In this document: piece after piece, positions 17,383 through 26,684 of the stretch
Layout: every line of letters starts with the position of its first letter
Position numbering within the stretch: the stretch's first letter is position 1
Source of the DNA: Clostridium_AF sediminicola
Lineage (GTDB): Bacteria; Bacillota; Clostridia; Clostridiales; Clostridiaceae
Assembly (NCBI RefSeq): GCF_050402865.1
Contig: NZ_BAABMF010000001.1
Span: forward strand, 310,001 to 374,000
DNA: 64,000 nucleotides
Reading direction: 5' to 3'
The notes under the pieces: generated by a model
Seen by the model: only the letters and a program-made list of their open reading frames with translations
Told to the model about the DNA's origin: nothing
The model's database searches: none
Program-made: the position numbers and the translations under genes

Positions 17383-18399
17383 TTAATTGTTAGCTTTATA
17401 CCTTTTTTTTGCTGCTAAGAAATCATTGTAATTATTTGTGAAATAATGTTTTCCATCAGCATCATAAACATAGTATAAGAAATCTGTTTCATCAGGGGTT
17501 AATGCAGCTTCTATAGAAGCTCTGCCTGGATTGGAAATTGGCCCTGGTGTTAACCCTTTATTTTGATATGTATTATACACCGACTCAATTTTCAAATCAG
17601 TATTATACAATCGCTCTTTGTGTTCACCAATAGCATATAGTACTGTAGCATCAATTTGAAGAGGCATTCCTTTTTTAAGTCTATTGTTTATAACTGACGC
17701 AACTATACTTCTTTCTTCAGATACTTTTGTTTCCTTTTCTACTATTGAAGCAATTGTAATAGTTTCATTTAAATCTTTAATTTCTATATTTTTTTCGCTT
17801 TTAATATCTTTAATTACTGTTTCAAATTTCTTAATCATTTTATCAATAATGTCCTTAGATGATGCTCCTGTTTCAAACTCATAAGTATCAGGGAACAGAT
17901 ACCCTTCTAAATTATATTTTGTATCACTATTTGCATTTATATAATCCGGAAGAGTATAGTTAGAACAAGCCTCAATAAATTCTTCTTTTGTCACAAGTTC
18001 TTTTTCCTGAAGTAAAGTACCAATAGATTCAATATCATATCCTTCAGGAATAGTGACTTTATTTAAACCATACATTGATACTCCACTATCTAAAATTGCT
18101 AAAAGCTCAGTTAATGAAACGTTATTGTCTACTTCATAATGTCCTACTTTAATATTAGTAGCAATTTTCTTATATTTAACAGCCAATTTTAAGAAATCAG
18201 AATTTTCAATAATGCTATCATTTTCTAATTTATTAACCAAACTAAAGAAAGTATCACCTTTTACCACTTCTATTTTGACTTTTTCATTTGATGCACTAAT
18301 TGGATGCTTAACTATGCTTTCAATTTTAAAATACATAAATGAAAAACCAAAAATTAATATTATTATAACAAACAGAGCGAAGATCTTAACACGTTTCAT
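17383..18399 (-). CDS. mltG: endolytic murein transglycosylase MltG
   Basis: 338 residues, one N-terminal TM helix (about 7-27) and a YceG/MltG domain. Characteristic strings are ASIVEKET, LQIDATVLYAIGEHKE (with the catalytic Glu) and GLTPGPISNPGRASIEAAL. It cuts nascent glycan strands in the membrane-proximal wall. The gene follows typA and precedes trmR, as yrrL does relative to yrrM in Bacillus. Confidence 0.93.
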   Translation of the reverse strand: MKRVKIFALFVIIILIFGFSFMYFKIESIVKHPISASNEKVKIEVVKGDTFFSLVNKLENDSIIENSDFLKLAVKYKKIATNIKVGHYEVDNNVSLTELLAILDSGVSMYGLNKVTIPEGYDIESIGTLLQEKELVTKEEFIEACSNYTLPDYINANSDTKYNLEGYLFPDTYEFETGASSKDIIDKMIKKFETVIKDIKSEKNIEIKDLNETITIASIVEKETKVSEERSIVASVINNRLKKGMPLQIDATVLYAIGEHKERLYNTDLKIESVYNTYQNKGLTPGPISNPGRASIEAALTPDETDFLYYVYDADGKHYFTNNYNDFLAAKKRYKANN

Positions 18400-18417
18400 T
18401 ATAACACCTCATTGCAA

Positions 18418-20244
18418 TTATTTTTTTCTTGAGTTGACTCTTTTTCTCTCAACGCTATTTAAAAGTCTTTTTCTCATTCTAATATTTTCTGGAGTAATTT
18501 CAACTAACTCATCATCTGAAATAAATTCTAAACACTGTTCTAAACTTAATTCAAGTGCTGGTACAAGTTTTAATGCATCATCAGCTCCAGAAGATCTTGT
18601 ATTAGTTAATTGTTTCTTTTTACATATATTAACCTCAATGTCTTCCGCTCTAGAACATTCTCCAGCAATCATACCTTCGTATACTTTTGTACCAGGTTTT
18701 ATAAATAATCTTCCTCTATCTTGAGCATTAAATAAACCATAAGGCACAGCTTCTCCTTGTTCAAAAACGACAATCGATCCTCTATTTCTTCCTGGTATTT
18801 CACCTTTAAATGGCTCATAAGAATCAAACACATGATTTATAATACCATTTCCTTTAGTATCAGTTAAAAATTCATTTCTATATCCAATTAAGCCTCTAGC
18901 AGGTATTTTAAATTCTAATCTAGAATATCCATTAACCGCAGATGTCATATTTAACATCTCAGCTTTTCTTGGTCCTAATTTTTCGATTACTACTCCCATA
19001 AATTCTTCAGGCACATCAATAGTTAATAGTTCAATAGGTTCATACTTTTTATTATCAATATTATGGAATATTACATTTGGCTTAGATACTTGAAATTCGT
19101 ATCCTTCTCTTCTCATTGTTTCAATTAAAATTGATAAATGTAATTCACCTCTACCACTTACTTTGAAACTATCTGCTGATTCAGTTTCTTCTACTTTCAA
19201 ACTAACATTAGTTTCTAATTCTTTAAATAATCTATCTCTTAAATGTCTTGAAGTTACATAGTCTCCTTCAGTTCCAGCAAATGGAGAATTATTTACAATG
19301 AAATTCATATTTAAAGTCGGTTCATCAATTTTCACAAAATCTAAAGCTTCTGGTTCAGCGTTATCTGCAACTGTATCTCCTATATTAATATTTGGGATAC
19401 CAGTTACAGCTACTATATCACCAAGTTTAGCTTCATTTACTTCAGTTCTTTTTAATCCTTCATACACATATAGATTAGAAACCTTCATATTTGTATCTTT
19501 TTTATCTAAATTTAAAACTGTTACCATTTGATTCTTTTTAATAACGCCTCTTTCTATTTTACCAATAGCTATTCTACCAACATACTCATTATAATCTATA
19601 GTAGTTACCAACATTTGTAAAGGCATATCAATATGTCCTACTGGAGGAGCAACTTTTTCTACTATAGTCTTAAATATTGGATCCATATCAACTGATTCAT
19701 CTTCTAATTCTAATTTAGCAAAGCCATTTTTTGCTGAACAATAAACAACACTGAAATCAAGTTGGTCATCATCAGCTCCTAACTCAACAAATAAGTCAAA
19801 GATTTCATCAACAACTTCTTCTGCCCTCGCACTAGGTTTGTCTATTTTGTTAACACAAACTATTGGTTTTAATTTTAATTCTAATGCTTTTTTTAATACA
19901 AATTTAGTCTGTGGCATAGCTCCTTCATTTGCATCAACTAACAATAATACACTATCAACCATTCTTAATACACGTTCTACTTCACCACCAAAATCTGCAT
20001 GCCCAGGTGTATCGACTATATTGATTTTTATCCCATTATAATCTATAGAAGTGTTCTTTGAAAGAATTGTTATTCCTCTCTCTTTTTCAAGAGCATTTGA
20101 ATCCATTACTCTTTCTTCAACAACCTCATTTTCTCTAAATGTATGACTTTGTTTTAATAGTGCATCCACTAATGTAGTCTTCCCGTGGTCTACATGAGCT
20201 ATAATAGCTATATTCCTTATGTCATTTCTTGTTATATTTTCCAT
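18418..20244 (-). CDS. typA: ribosome-associated translational GTPase TypA/BipA
   Basis: 608 residues. G1 AHVDHGKTT (16-24), G2/G3 ERGITI and DTPGHADFGGEVERVL, G4 NKID, then EF-Tu-like domain 2, and EF-G-like domains III/V with the BipA-specific C-terminal domain containing RNRGSIVVFEQGEAVPYGL. BipA binds the ribosome and assists 50S assembly and stress adaptation. It starts at an ATG behind TGGAGGA. Confidence 0.96.
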   Translation of the reverse strand: MENITRNDIRNIAIIAHVDHGKTTLVDALLKQSHTFRENEVVEERVMDSNALEKERGITILSKNTSIDYNGIKINIVDTPGHADFGGEVERVLRMVDSVLLLVDANEGAMPQTKFVLKKALELKLKPIVCVNKIDKPSARAEEVVDEIFDLFVELGADDDQLDFSVVYCSAKNGFAKLELEDESVDMDPIFKTIVEKVAPPVGHIDMPLQMLVTTIDYNEYVGRIAIGKIERGVIKKNQMVTVLNLDKKDTNMKVSNLYVYEGLKRTEVNEAKLGDIVAVTGIPNINIGDTVADNAEPEALDFVKIDEPTLNMNFIVNNSPFAGTEGDYVTSRHLRDRLFKELETNVSLKVEETESADSFKVSGRGELHLSILIETMRREGYEFQVSKPNVIFHNIDNKKYEPIELLTIDVPEEFMGVVIEKLGPRKAEMLNMTSAVNGYSRLEFKIPARGLIGYRNEFLTDTKGNGIINHVFDSYEPFKGEIPGRNRGSIVVFEQGEAVPYGLFNAQDRGRLFIKPGTKVYEGMIAGECSRAEDIEVNICKKKQLTNTRSSGADDALKLVPALELSLEQCLEFISDDELVEITPENIRMRKRLLNSVERKRVNSRKK

Positions 20245-20283
20245 ACTAGTCCTCCAATTGATTTTAAAATCATTTTATATAGT

Positions 20284-20325
20284 TATTCCATAAAAAGTAT
20301 TTATAGAGTTACTTTCGCAGTTTAA
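20284..20325. repeat. short derivative of the 1.5-kb/46.5-kb hairpin repeat
   Basis: The outer arms of the repeat at 1501-1614 (ATTCCACAAAAAGTA on the left, TTACTTTTGTGGTTTAAC on the right) are found here with only a few changes, but the core is gone. It lies in the gap between rnj and typA. Confidence 0.5.
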
Positions 20326-20340
20326 CTTTTAACACAAATA

Positions 20341-20370
20341 AAAATTGGATACATTCTAGCATCCAATTTT
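20341..20370 (-). terminator. terminator of rnj
   Basis: AAAATTGGAT / ATCCAATTTT stem with a ten-base loop, followed on the minus strand by TTTTTATTTG. Confidence 0.75.
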
Positions 20371-20444
20371 ATCATTGCCATATTTTATTGTAATGTTTTC
20401 GATATAAAAAGTCAAATTATTTATTCTTATTCATATAATCTCTG

Positions 20445-22112
20445 CTAAACTTCAACAATAATTGGTAATATCATTGGTTTTCGCATTGTTTGTTCAAATA
20501 AGAAAACGCGCAGAGATTCTTTTATTTTCGATTTAATAACTGCCCATTCTGTTATATGCTTACTTTCGCAGTCATCTAGCGCTTTTCGTACTATTTTCCT
20601 TGCTTCTCCCATTAATTCTTCAGATTCACGTACATAAACAAATCCTCTTGAAATTATGTCAGGTCCTGCTATAACTTTTCCTGAACTTTTTTCTAATGTA
20701 ACTACAACAGTCAATATACCATCTTGAGATAAGTGTTTTCTATCACGTAACACTATATTACCTACATCTCCTACACCTAAACCATCAACAAATACTTGAC
20801 CTGAAGGAACGTACCCATTCTTTCTAATAGTTTCTTTAGTAACTTCAATTACATCACCATTACTGGGTATTATAACATTTTTTTCAGGTAAACCTAATTT
20901 GATCGCTAAGTCAGCATGCTGTTTTAACATTCTATACTCACCATGAACTGGAATAAAGAATTTCGGCTTCACTAAAGTATGTATAAGCTTTAGTTCTTCT
21001 TGTTTTGCGTGTCCAGAAACATGAATATCTTCTAAAGCTTCATAAATAACATCAGCACCTTTTTTAAACAACTGATTAATTACTCTAGAAACAAGTTTCT
21101 CATTTCCTGGAATTGGTGTCGCAGAGATAATAACAGTGTCACCTTTCTCTATAAATAATTTTCTGTGATCTGACATTGCCATTCTAGACAAAGCTGCCAT
21201 CGGCTCCCCTTGGCTTCCTGTAGTTAAAATTACAACTTTATCATTTGGATATTTTTTCATTTCATCTAGTGTTATTAAAACTTTTTTTGCAATTTCTAGA
21301 TATCCTAATTCTGTTGCAACGCGAACAATATTCTCCATGCTTCTCCCGGAAACAGTCACTTTTCTTTCATGTTTATCTGCCGCTTCCATTATTTGGAGCA
21401 CTCTATGAACATTTGAAGCAAAAGTAGCTACTATAATTCTTCCTTTTGCCTTCGAGAACAACCTTTCGAAAGCCTCACCAACTACGCTTTCTGACATTGT
21501 ATAACCGGGTCTCTCAACATTAGTACTATCCGCTAACATCGCAATAACCCCTTTCTGGCCTAGTTCAACAAATCTCCCTAAGTCAGCCACTTGTCCGTCA
21601 ATTGGAGTATAATCTATTTTGAAATCACCTGTATGCAATATCACACCTACTGGTGTATGAATAGCAATAGCAACCGCATCCGCTATACTATGGCATGTTC
21701 TAATAAATTCTATTGACATATTTTCTAATTTAATTACATCTCTTGGTTTCACTCTTATAAGTTCCGTTGTACTAAGTAAACCGTGCTCTTTTAATTTAGT
21801 TTCTAGTATACCCAATGTTAATTTTGTACCATAAACAGGAACATTTATTTCTTTTAAAACAAAGGATAGAGCCCCTATATGGTCCTCATGACCATGCGTT
21901 AAAAATACTCCTTTTATCTTAGCTTTGTTCTTTATAAGATATGTAATATCCGGTATAACTAAATCTATACCAAACATATCATCATCTGGAAATGCTATTC
22001 CACAGTCTATAATAACAATTTCATTTTGGTATTCAAATACCGTTAAGTTCTTTCCAACTTCATTTAATCCACCTAACGGAATAATTTTAATTTTATCTCT
22101 TTTTTTTCTCAA
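20445..22112 (-). CDS. rnj: ribonuclease J
   Basis: 555 residues, the size of RNase J. The metallo-beta-lactamase motif is LTHGHEDHIG (His73, His75, Asp77, His78), followed by the GDFKIDYTPIDG motif and the beta-CASP segments TFASNVHRVLQ and SGHAKQEEL. The enzyme combines endonuclease and 5'-3' exonuclease activity in mRNA decay and rRNA maturation. The start is a TTG behind AAGGAGGG. It lies downstream of fur and upstream of typA. Confidence 0.95.
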   Translation of the reverse strand: MRKKRDKIKIIPLGGLNEVGKNLTVFEYQNEIVIIDCGIAFPDDDMFGIDLVIPDITYLIKNKAKIKGVFLTHGHEDHIGALSFVLKEINVPVYGTKLTLGILETKLKEHGLLSTTELIRVKPRDVIKLENMSIEFIRTCHSIADAVAIAIHTPVGVILHTGDFKIDYTPIDGQVADLGRFVELGQKGVIAMLADSTNVERPGYTMSESVVGEAFERLFSKAKGRIIVATFASNVHRVLQIMEAADKHERKVTVSGRSMENIVRVATELGYLEIAKKVLITLDEMKKYPNDKVVILTTGSQGEPMAALSRMAMSDHRKLFIEKGDTVIISATPIPGNEKLVSRVINQLFKKGADVIYEALEDIHVSGHAKQEELKLIHTLVKPKFFIPVHGEYRMLKQHADLAIKLGLPEKNVIIPSNGDVIEVTKETIRKNGYVPSGQVFVDGLGVGDVGNIVLRDRKHLSQDGILTVVVTLEKSSGKVIAGPDIISRGFVYVRESEELMGEARKIVRKALDDCESKHITEWAVIKSKIKESLRVFLFEQTMRKPMILPIIVEV

Positions 22113-22148
22113 ATTCTGCCCTCCTTTTACATTGTTGTCACAAATTTT

Positions 22149-22595
22149 CTAGGAACAATCTTTACATAACCCAAAAAATTTCACTTTGTGATTTTCGATT
22201 TTAAACTCATACTCATCTTCAATCGTAGCTTCAATAGAATCAAGCAAATCGCCTTTAACTTCTATCACTTTTCCACAGTTCTTACAAATTAAATGATGAT
22301 GCTGATGTACCTCGTCTTCATTATTTAATTCATATCTGTTACAACCATCATCTAGCATTAACCTATTTATAATATTTATCTCTTCAAGCATTTGAATTGT
22401 TCTATAAACAGTTGCTAATCCTATTTCCGGACATTCAATTTTTACTATGTCATAAATCTCCTCAGCTGTTAAATGTTTACCTTGACTTTTATATATAATT
22501 TCAATTATGGCTGTTCTTTGAGGTGTTAGTTTATACCCTTTATCTTTAAGTTTTTTCTTTATTTCAATTGAATCAACAGGCAATTTATCAGACAT
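22149..22595 (-). CDS. fur: Fur-family metalloregulator
   Basis: 148 residues. An N-terminal winged helix (TPQRTAIIEIIYKSQGKHLTAEEIY, then GLATVYRTIQMLEEI) is followed by the metal-binding half HQHHHLICKNCGKVIEV and the C-terminal CKDC, the structural zinc CXXC pairs of the superfamily. Fur, PerR and Zur are hard to separate by sequence; a Fur-type box in front of feoAB in this window makes an iron regulator the simplest reading. The gene follows the DUF1292 gene by about 23 bases. Confidence 0.85.
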   Translation of the reverse strand: MSDKLPVDSIEIKKKLKDKGYKLTPQRTAIIEIIYKSQGKHLTAEEIYDIVKIECPEIGLATVYRTIQMLEEINIINRLMLDDGCNRYELNNEDEVHQHHHLICKNCGKVIEVKGDLLDSIEATIEDEYEFKIENHKVKFFGLCKDCS

Positions 22596-22618
22596 TATAT
22601 CTCTCCCATTTTATTATA

Positions 22619-22864
22619 CTAATTATTTTCCAGACAAAGAGTTTCATACGCTTCTGATACTAATTTGAATTCATCATCATCATCAATAGTAACAAGTAAC
22701 TCTTCACCTTCATCATCTTTAACAATTTTTAATGCTACTGCTTCATCATTATCTATTTCATTTAAAATTACATACTCACCATCTTCAATATCAAATTTCA
22801 TAATTAATTCAAATTGTTGTTCTACACCATTATCATCTTTTAAAGTAAATATTTCATTTTCCAT
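22619..22864 (-). CDS. DUF1292 protein (YrzB-like)
   Basis: 81 residues, very acidic, starting NEIFTLKDDNGVEQQFELIMKF as in DUF1292/YrzB proteins. Its function is unknown. Position between ruvX and fur repeats the conserved ireB-ruvX-yrzB order of Firmicutes. GGAGG precedes the ATG. Confidence 0.85.
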   Translation of the reverse strand: MENEIFTLKDDNGVEQQFELIMKFDIEDGEYVILNEIDNDEAVALKIVKDDEGEELLVTIDDDDEFKLVSEAYETLCLENN

Positions 22865-22878
22865 TTTTATTCCTCCAT

Positions 22879-23295
22879 TTATAAGCTATCTAAGTAACTC
22901 TGTAATATAAAAGTAGATGCTACTTTATCAATTACTTTTTTTCTTTTCTTTCTAGACATATTTGCTTCAAGCATAGCTTTTTTTGCTGCTACAGTGGTTA
23001 GCCTCTCATCCCACATAATAATTTCCAAGTTAAATTTCTCTTCTAAAATTTCTGAAAACTCTAATGCTTTTTCTCCTTGACTTCCAATAGTTCCGTTCAT
23101 ATTTTTAGGTAAACCACAAACTATTTTCTGAGCTCCGTAGTCTCTAATTATAAACTCTAATTCTTCTAAATCTTTTTCAATCTTTGTTCTTCGGATAGTT
23201 TTGATACCTTGAGCAGTTAATCCTAAAGGGTCACTGATAGACACTCCTATAGTTTGATTACCAATATCTAATCCTAATATTCTTGTTATTTCCAT
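22879..23295 (-). CDS. ruvX: Holliday junction resolvase-like / 16S rRNA processing protein YqgF (RuvX)
   Basis: 138 residues from the ATG at 23295 (GGAGAG upstream); the longer frame to 23349 reads through the terminator of ireB and is rejected. RNase H-like fold with LGLDIGNQTIGVSISDP at the start, CGLPKNMNG and WDERLTT, which supply the acidic residues. Family members act in pre-16S rRNA 5' end maturation; resolvase activity is also proposed. Confidence 0.92.
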   Translation of the reverse strand: MEITRILGLDIGNQTIGVSISDPLGLTAQGIKTIRRTKIEKDLEELEFIIRDYGAQKIVCGLPKNMNGTIGSQGEKALEFSEILEEKFNLEIIMWDERLTTVAAKKAMLEANMSRKKRKKVIDKVASTFILQSYLDSL

Positions 23296-23330
23296 AAGTT
23301 TCTCTCCTGAACTTTTAATATGGTCAAAAT

Positions 23331-23353
23331 AAAAATGCCCATGGGGCATTTTT
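23331..23353 (-). terminator. hairpin between ireB and ruvX
   Basis: AAAATGCCC / GGGGCATTTT stem with a very short loop overlapping the ireB stop codon, followed on the minus strand by a T run. It would lower expression of ruvX and later genes relative to ireB. Confidence 0.6.
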
Positions 23354-23600
23354 ATTCTATTAACAAATAAGCTTTAATTACTTCTTCTAAAATATCATCT
23401 CTTTCAAGCTTTCTTATTAATGCACGAGCACCATTGTAATTAGTAATATAAGTTGGATCTCCTGAAATCAAATACCCAACAAGTTGATTTATTGGATTAT
23501 AGCCTTTTTCTTTTAAAGATTCATTTACTTGCATCAAAATTGCTTTTGTTAAATCTTTTTTATTCTTTTCCATATCAAACTGCATTGTATTTTGGTCCAT
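23352..23600 (-). CDS. ireB: IreB-family regulatory phosphoprotein (DUF965)
   Basis: 82 residues from the ATG at 23600, eight bases after AAGGGG; a GTG three codons upstream is possible. Family hallmark EKGYNPINQLVGYLISGDPTYITNYNGARALIRKLERDD is visible across the middle. In Enterococcus IreB is phosphorylated by the PASTA kinase IreK and affects cephalosporin resistance. It sits between alaS and ruvX as in other Firmicutes. Confidence 0.92.
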   Translation of the reverse strand: MDQNTMQFDMEKNKKDLTKAILMQVNESLKEKGYNPINQLVGYLISGDPTYITNYNGARALIRKLERDDILEEVIKAYLLIE

Positions 23601-23694
23601 GCAACTCACCCCTTCATATAAGAAGCTTACAATATTAAGATTATAAAATTTATATTGTTAACTTAATTATAAACTAATTTAAAATAATTGTACA

Positions 23695-26334
23695 CTATTT
23701 AACTAAATTTTCCATGATATTTTTAACACTATTTAATGCTTCATCCAATTTTTCAGGTTTCTTTCCACCAGCTTGAGCCATATCAGGTCTTCCACCACCG
23801 CCACCACCAGCGATTTTAGCTACTTCTTTTATTATTTTACCACAATGCACGCCTTTACTCAAAACATCTTTAGTAGCCATTGCTATAAACATAACTTTAT
23901 TTTCGTTTTTACCGCCTAAAACAACTACTCCGCTTTTAATTTTATCACGAATTTTATCAGCAAGATTTCTTAATGAATCTCCATCAATGTCATTAAGTGC
24001 TTTAACCGCTACCTTAACTCCATTTATTTCTACAACCTCTTTAAGAATTTCATCCTCAGCGCCACCTGCTAATTTAGCTTTTAATTGATTTATTTCTTTA
24101 TCTTTATCTTTAGTTTCATTTTGTATGCTTTTAATTTTAACCAATATTTCTTTTTCAGAGGATTTTAGAGCAGTGGAAATATTTTTTAACAGAAGTTCCT
24201 TGTTAGTGATATACTCTAATGCTTTTTCTGATGTAACAGCTTCAATTCTTCTAATACCAGCAGCAATTCCACTTTCAGAAATTATCTTAAATAAACCAAT
24301 TTTCCCACAATTGTCAATATGAGTTCCACCGCATAACTCATTACTGAAGTCTCCCATTGAAACAACTCTAACTGTATCTCCATATTTTTCATCAAATAGT
24401 GAAGTAGCACCAGATTGTTTTGCTTCTTCAATACTCATGATTTGCGTTTCAATTGAGTGAACATTCATTATTTCCTTATTAACAATATTTTCAACCAATT
24501 TGAGTTCTTCATCACTTACCGAAGTAAAATGAGTAAAGTCAAATCTTAATCTGTCTGCGTTCACATAAGATCCTGACTGATGAACATGGTCTCCAAGAAC
24601 TTTTCTAAGAGCAGCATGTAGCATATGAGTTGCACTATGGTTTTTCTCAGTACTATGTCTAGCCTCTTTATCGACTTCCATAAACACATCTTCACCTATA
24701 CGTGCTGTACCTTCCTTTATTTCAACAAAATGTATTATTTGACCCCCAATATTTTTCTTGGTGTCAGTTACATCAGCTTTGAAGTTATCGCTATATATAA
24801 CTCCTTTATCTCCTACTTGACCACCCATTTCTGGATAAAATGGAGTGTTTTCAACAACTATAGCTCCTCTATTACCTTCTTCAAGTGTATCAACTAAGTC
24901 ATTTTCACCTGCAATCAACTTGATAGAAGATTTTAATCTTAGGTTAGTATACCCGTCAAAGTTTGTTTTTATTTCTTTCGAAATTTTATCAACTACATTT
25001 ACTTCTGCACCCATGTATGTGCTTTCAGCTCTAGCTGACCTAGCTCTTTCTCTTTGAATTTTCATTTCACTATTAAATCCATCTATATCTATTTTCATAT
25101 TATTTTCACATAATATTTCTTTAGTTAGTTCTACAGGAAAACCATATGTATCATATAATTTAAATACTTTACTTCCTGACAATGTATCTAATTTATTTTT
25201 CATTATTTCATCAATATATTCTTTTAAAATATCCATTCCTGCATCTATAGTTTCACTAAATCTTTTTTCTTCAATTCCTATAATTTTCTTAATATAATCT
25301 TTTTTATCAGATAACTCTGGATATGCAATATGAGAGTTTTCAATTACAACATCTACAATTTCACCTAAAAATGTAGACTTAATACCAAGTAATTTCCCAT
25401 GTCTAGATGCTCTTCTTAATAATCTTCTAAGCACATATCCTCTTCCTTCATTTGAAGGAAGTATTCCATCACTAATCATGAAAGTAACACTTCTAATATG
25501 ATCTGTTATAATCCTTAAAGAAACATCGTTATCAGCATTATCACCATATTTAGTGTTTGAAATTTCACTAACTTTTCCTAGTATATTTTTCATTGTATCA
25601 ATTTCAAAAATTGAATTGGCTCCTTGCATAATTGTAGCCATTCTTTCTAGTCCCATTCCTGTATCAATATTCGGAAAATCAAGTTTTGTATAGTTACCTT
25701 CTTCATCTTTATCAAATTGTGTGAAAACAAGATTCCAGAATTCAACAGCAATATCATTTTCTGAAGCTTCAATGAATTCATCTGTAGAACTTAATTCTCC
25801 TTCACCTTTATAATAATGAATTTCCGAACAAGGTCCGCAAGGTCCTACTCCATGCTCCCAAAAATTATCTTCTTTACCTAATCTAAATATATGATTTGGA
25901 TTAACATCTGTTTTGTTTTTCCAAATTTCTTCTGCTTCGTCATCATCCAAATAAACAGTAACATATAGTCTATCCTTAGGAATATCCAAAACTTCAGTTA
26001 CGTATTCCCATGACCATGGAATGATTTCTTCTTTAAAATAATCTCCAAAAGAAAAGTTCCCAAGCATTTCGAAGTATGTAGCATGTCTTGAAGTTACCCC
26101 TACATTTTCAATATCGCCTGTTCTAATGCATTTCTGACATGTTGCTATTCTATTACGGGGTGGCTTTTGCAACCCTGTAAAATACGGCTTTAATGGAGCC
26201 ATTCCAGCATTGATTAATAATAAACTTTTATCATTTTTAGGTACAAGAGAAAAACTATCCATTATTAAATGTTCTTTTTCTTTAAAAAAGTCCAAATATG
26301 ATTTTCTAATATCATTTAATCCCATGTTTTTCAT
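23695..26334 (-). CDS. alaS: alanine--tRNA ligase
   Basis: 879 residues from the ATG at 26334, behind AAAGGAGG. The catalytic class II core (residues 1-350: PKNDKSLLLINAGMAPLKPYF, TGMGLERM), the editing domain with HSATH (HXXXH) and the ELCGGTH zinc motif, and a C-terminal DHHA1/C-Ala region ending in GGGGGRPDMAQAGGK are all present. It charges tRNA-Ala and clears mischarged Ser/Gly. Expression is expected to depend on the T-box leader upstream. Confidence 0.97.
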   Translation of the reverse strand: MKNMGLNDIRKSYLDFFKEKEHLIMDSFSLVPKNDKSLLLINAGMAPLKPYFTGLQKPPRNRIATCQKCIRTGDIENVGVTSRHATYFEMLGNFSFGDYFKEEIIPWSWEYVTEVLDIPKDRLYVTVYLDDDEAEEIWKNKTDVNPNHIFRLGKEDNFWEHGVGPCGPCSEIHYYKGEGELSSTDEFIEASENDIAVEFWNLVFTQFDKDEEGNYTKLDFPNIDTGMGLERMATIMQGANSIFEIDTMKNILGKVSEISNTKYGDNADNDVSLRIITDHIRSVTFMISDGILPSNEGRGYVLRRLLRRASRHGKLLGIKSTFLGEIVDVVIENSHIAYPELSDKKDYIKKIIGIEEKRFSETIDAGMDILKEYIDEIMKNKLDTLSGSKVFKLYDTYGFPVELTKEILCENNMKIDIDGFNSEMKIQRERARSARAESTYMGAEVNVVDKISKEIKTNFDGYTNLRLKSSIKLIAGENDLVDTLEEGNRGAIVVENTPFYPEMGGQVGDKGVIYSDNFKADVTDTKKNIGGQIIHFVEIKEGTARIGEDVFMEVDKEARHSTEKNHSATHMLHAALRKVLGDHVHQSGSYVNADRLRFDFTHFTSVSDEELKLVENIVNKEIMNVHSIETQIMSIEEAKQSGATSLFDEKYGDTVRVVSMGDFSNELCGGTHIDNCGKIGLFKIISESGIAAGIRRIEAVTSEKALEYITNKELLLKNISTALKSSEKEILVKIKSIQNETKDKDKEINQLKAKLAGGAEDEILKEVVEINGVKVAVKALNDIDGDSLRNLADKIRDKIKSGVVVLGGKNENKVMFIAMATKDVLSKGVHCGKIIKEVAKIAGGGGGGRPDMAQAGGKKPEKLDEALNSVKNIMENLVK

Positions 26335-26375
26335 AATAAAACCTCCTTTGATTATATAAATATATTTATCGTAAA

Positions 26376-26582
26376 ACAAAAAACTTCCAGCCCTTAAAAG
26401 GGACGAAAGTTAGATTCCGCGTTACCACCCTAATTATATATAGATATCTATATATCACTCGATAACTCATGACTCCAAGGCAGCTTCAATAAAACTGAAA
26501 AAAAGTTTTCACCAACCACTTTCTCTCTAACTAACAGATTTTATTTACTCATCCTTATCAACATCTTATATTTATATTTCAT
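26376..26582 (-). ncRNA. T-box riboswitch (alanine specifier) upstream of alaS
   Basis: The minus-strand leader contains the AG-box and stem I segment (AGAGAGAAAGTGGTTGG), a GAAGCTGCC segment whose GCT (26482-26484) fits the alanine specifier codon on the 3' side of stem I, the invariant AGGGTGGTAACGCGG T-box sequence (26417-26431), and a terminator stem AACTTTCGTCCCTT / AAGGGCTGGAAGTT followed by T6 (26376-26411). Uncharged tRNA-Ala would stabilise the antiterminator and allow alaS transcription. Stem I appears compact. Confidence 0.93.
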
Positions 26583-26589
26583 AATTTTG

Positions 26590-26618
26590 ATTATATGAAA
26601 AAATACGATTTATGTCAA
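26590..26618 (-). promoter_or_regulatory. consensus sigma-A promoter of alaS
   Basis: Perfect TTGACA (26613-26618), 17-base spacer and perfect TATAAT (26590-26595) on the minus strand, placing the transcript start about 26582 just before the T-box leader. Confidence 0.88.
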
Positions 26619-26684
26619 TATTTTAGCAATAAATAGTATCTTTACCTCGATATTTGATTAATAATTTATTATTTTGTTTAACTA

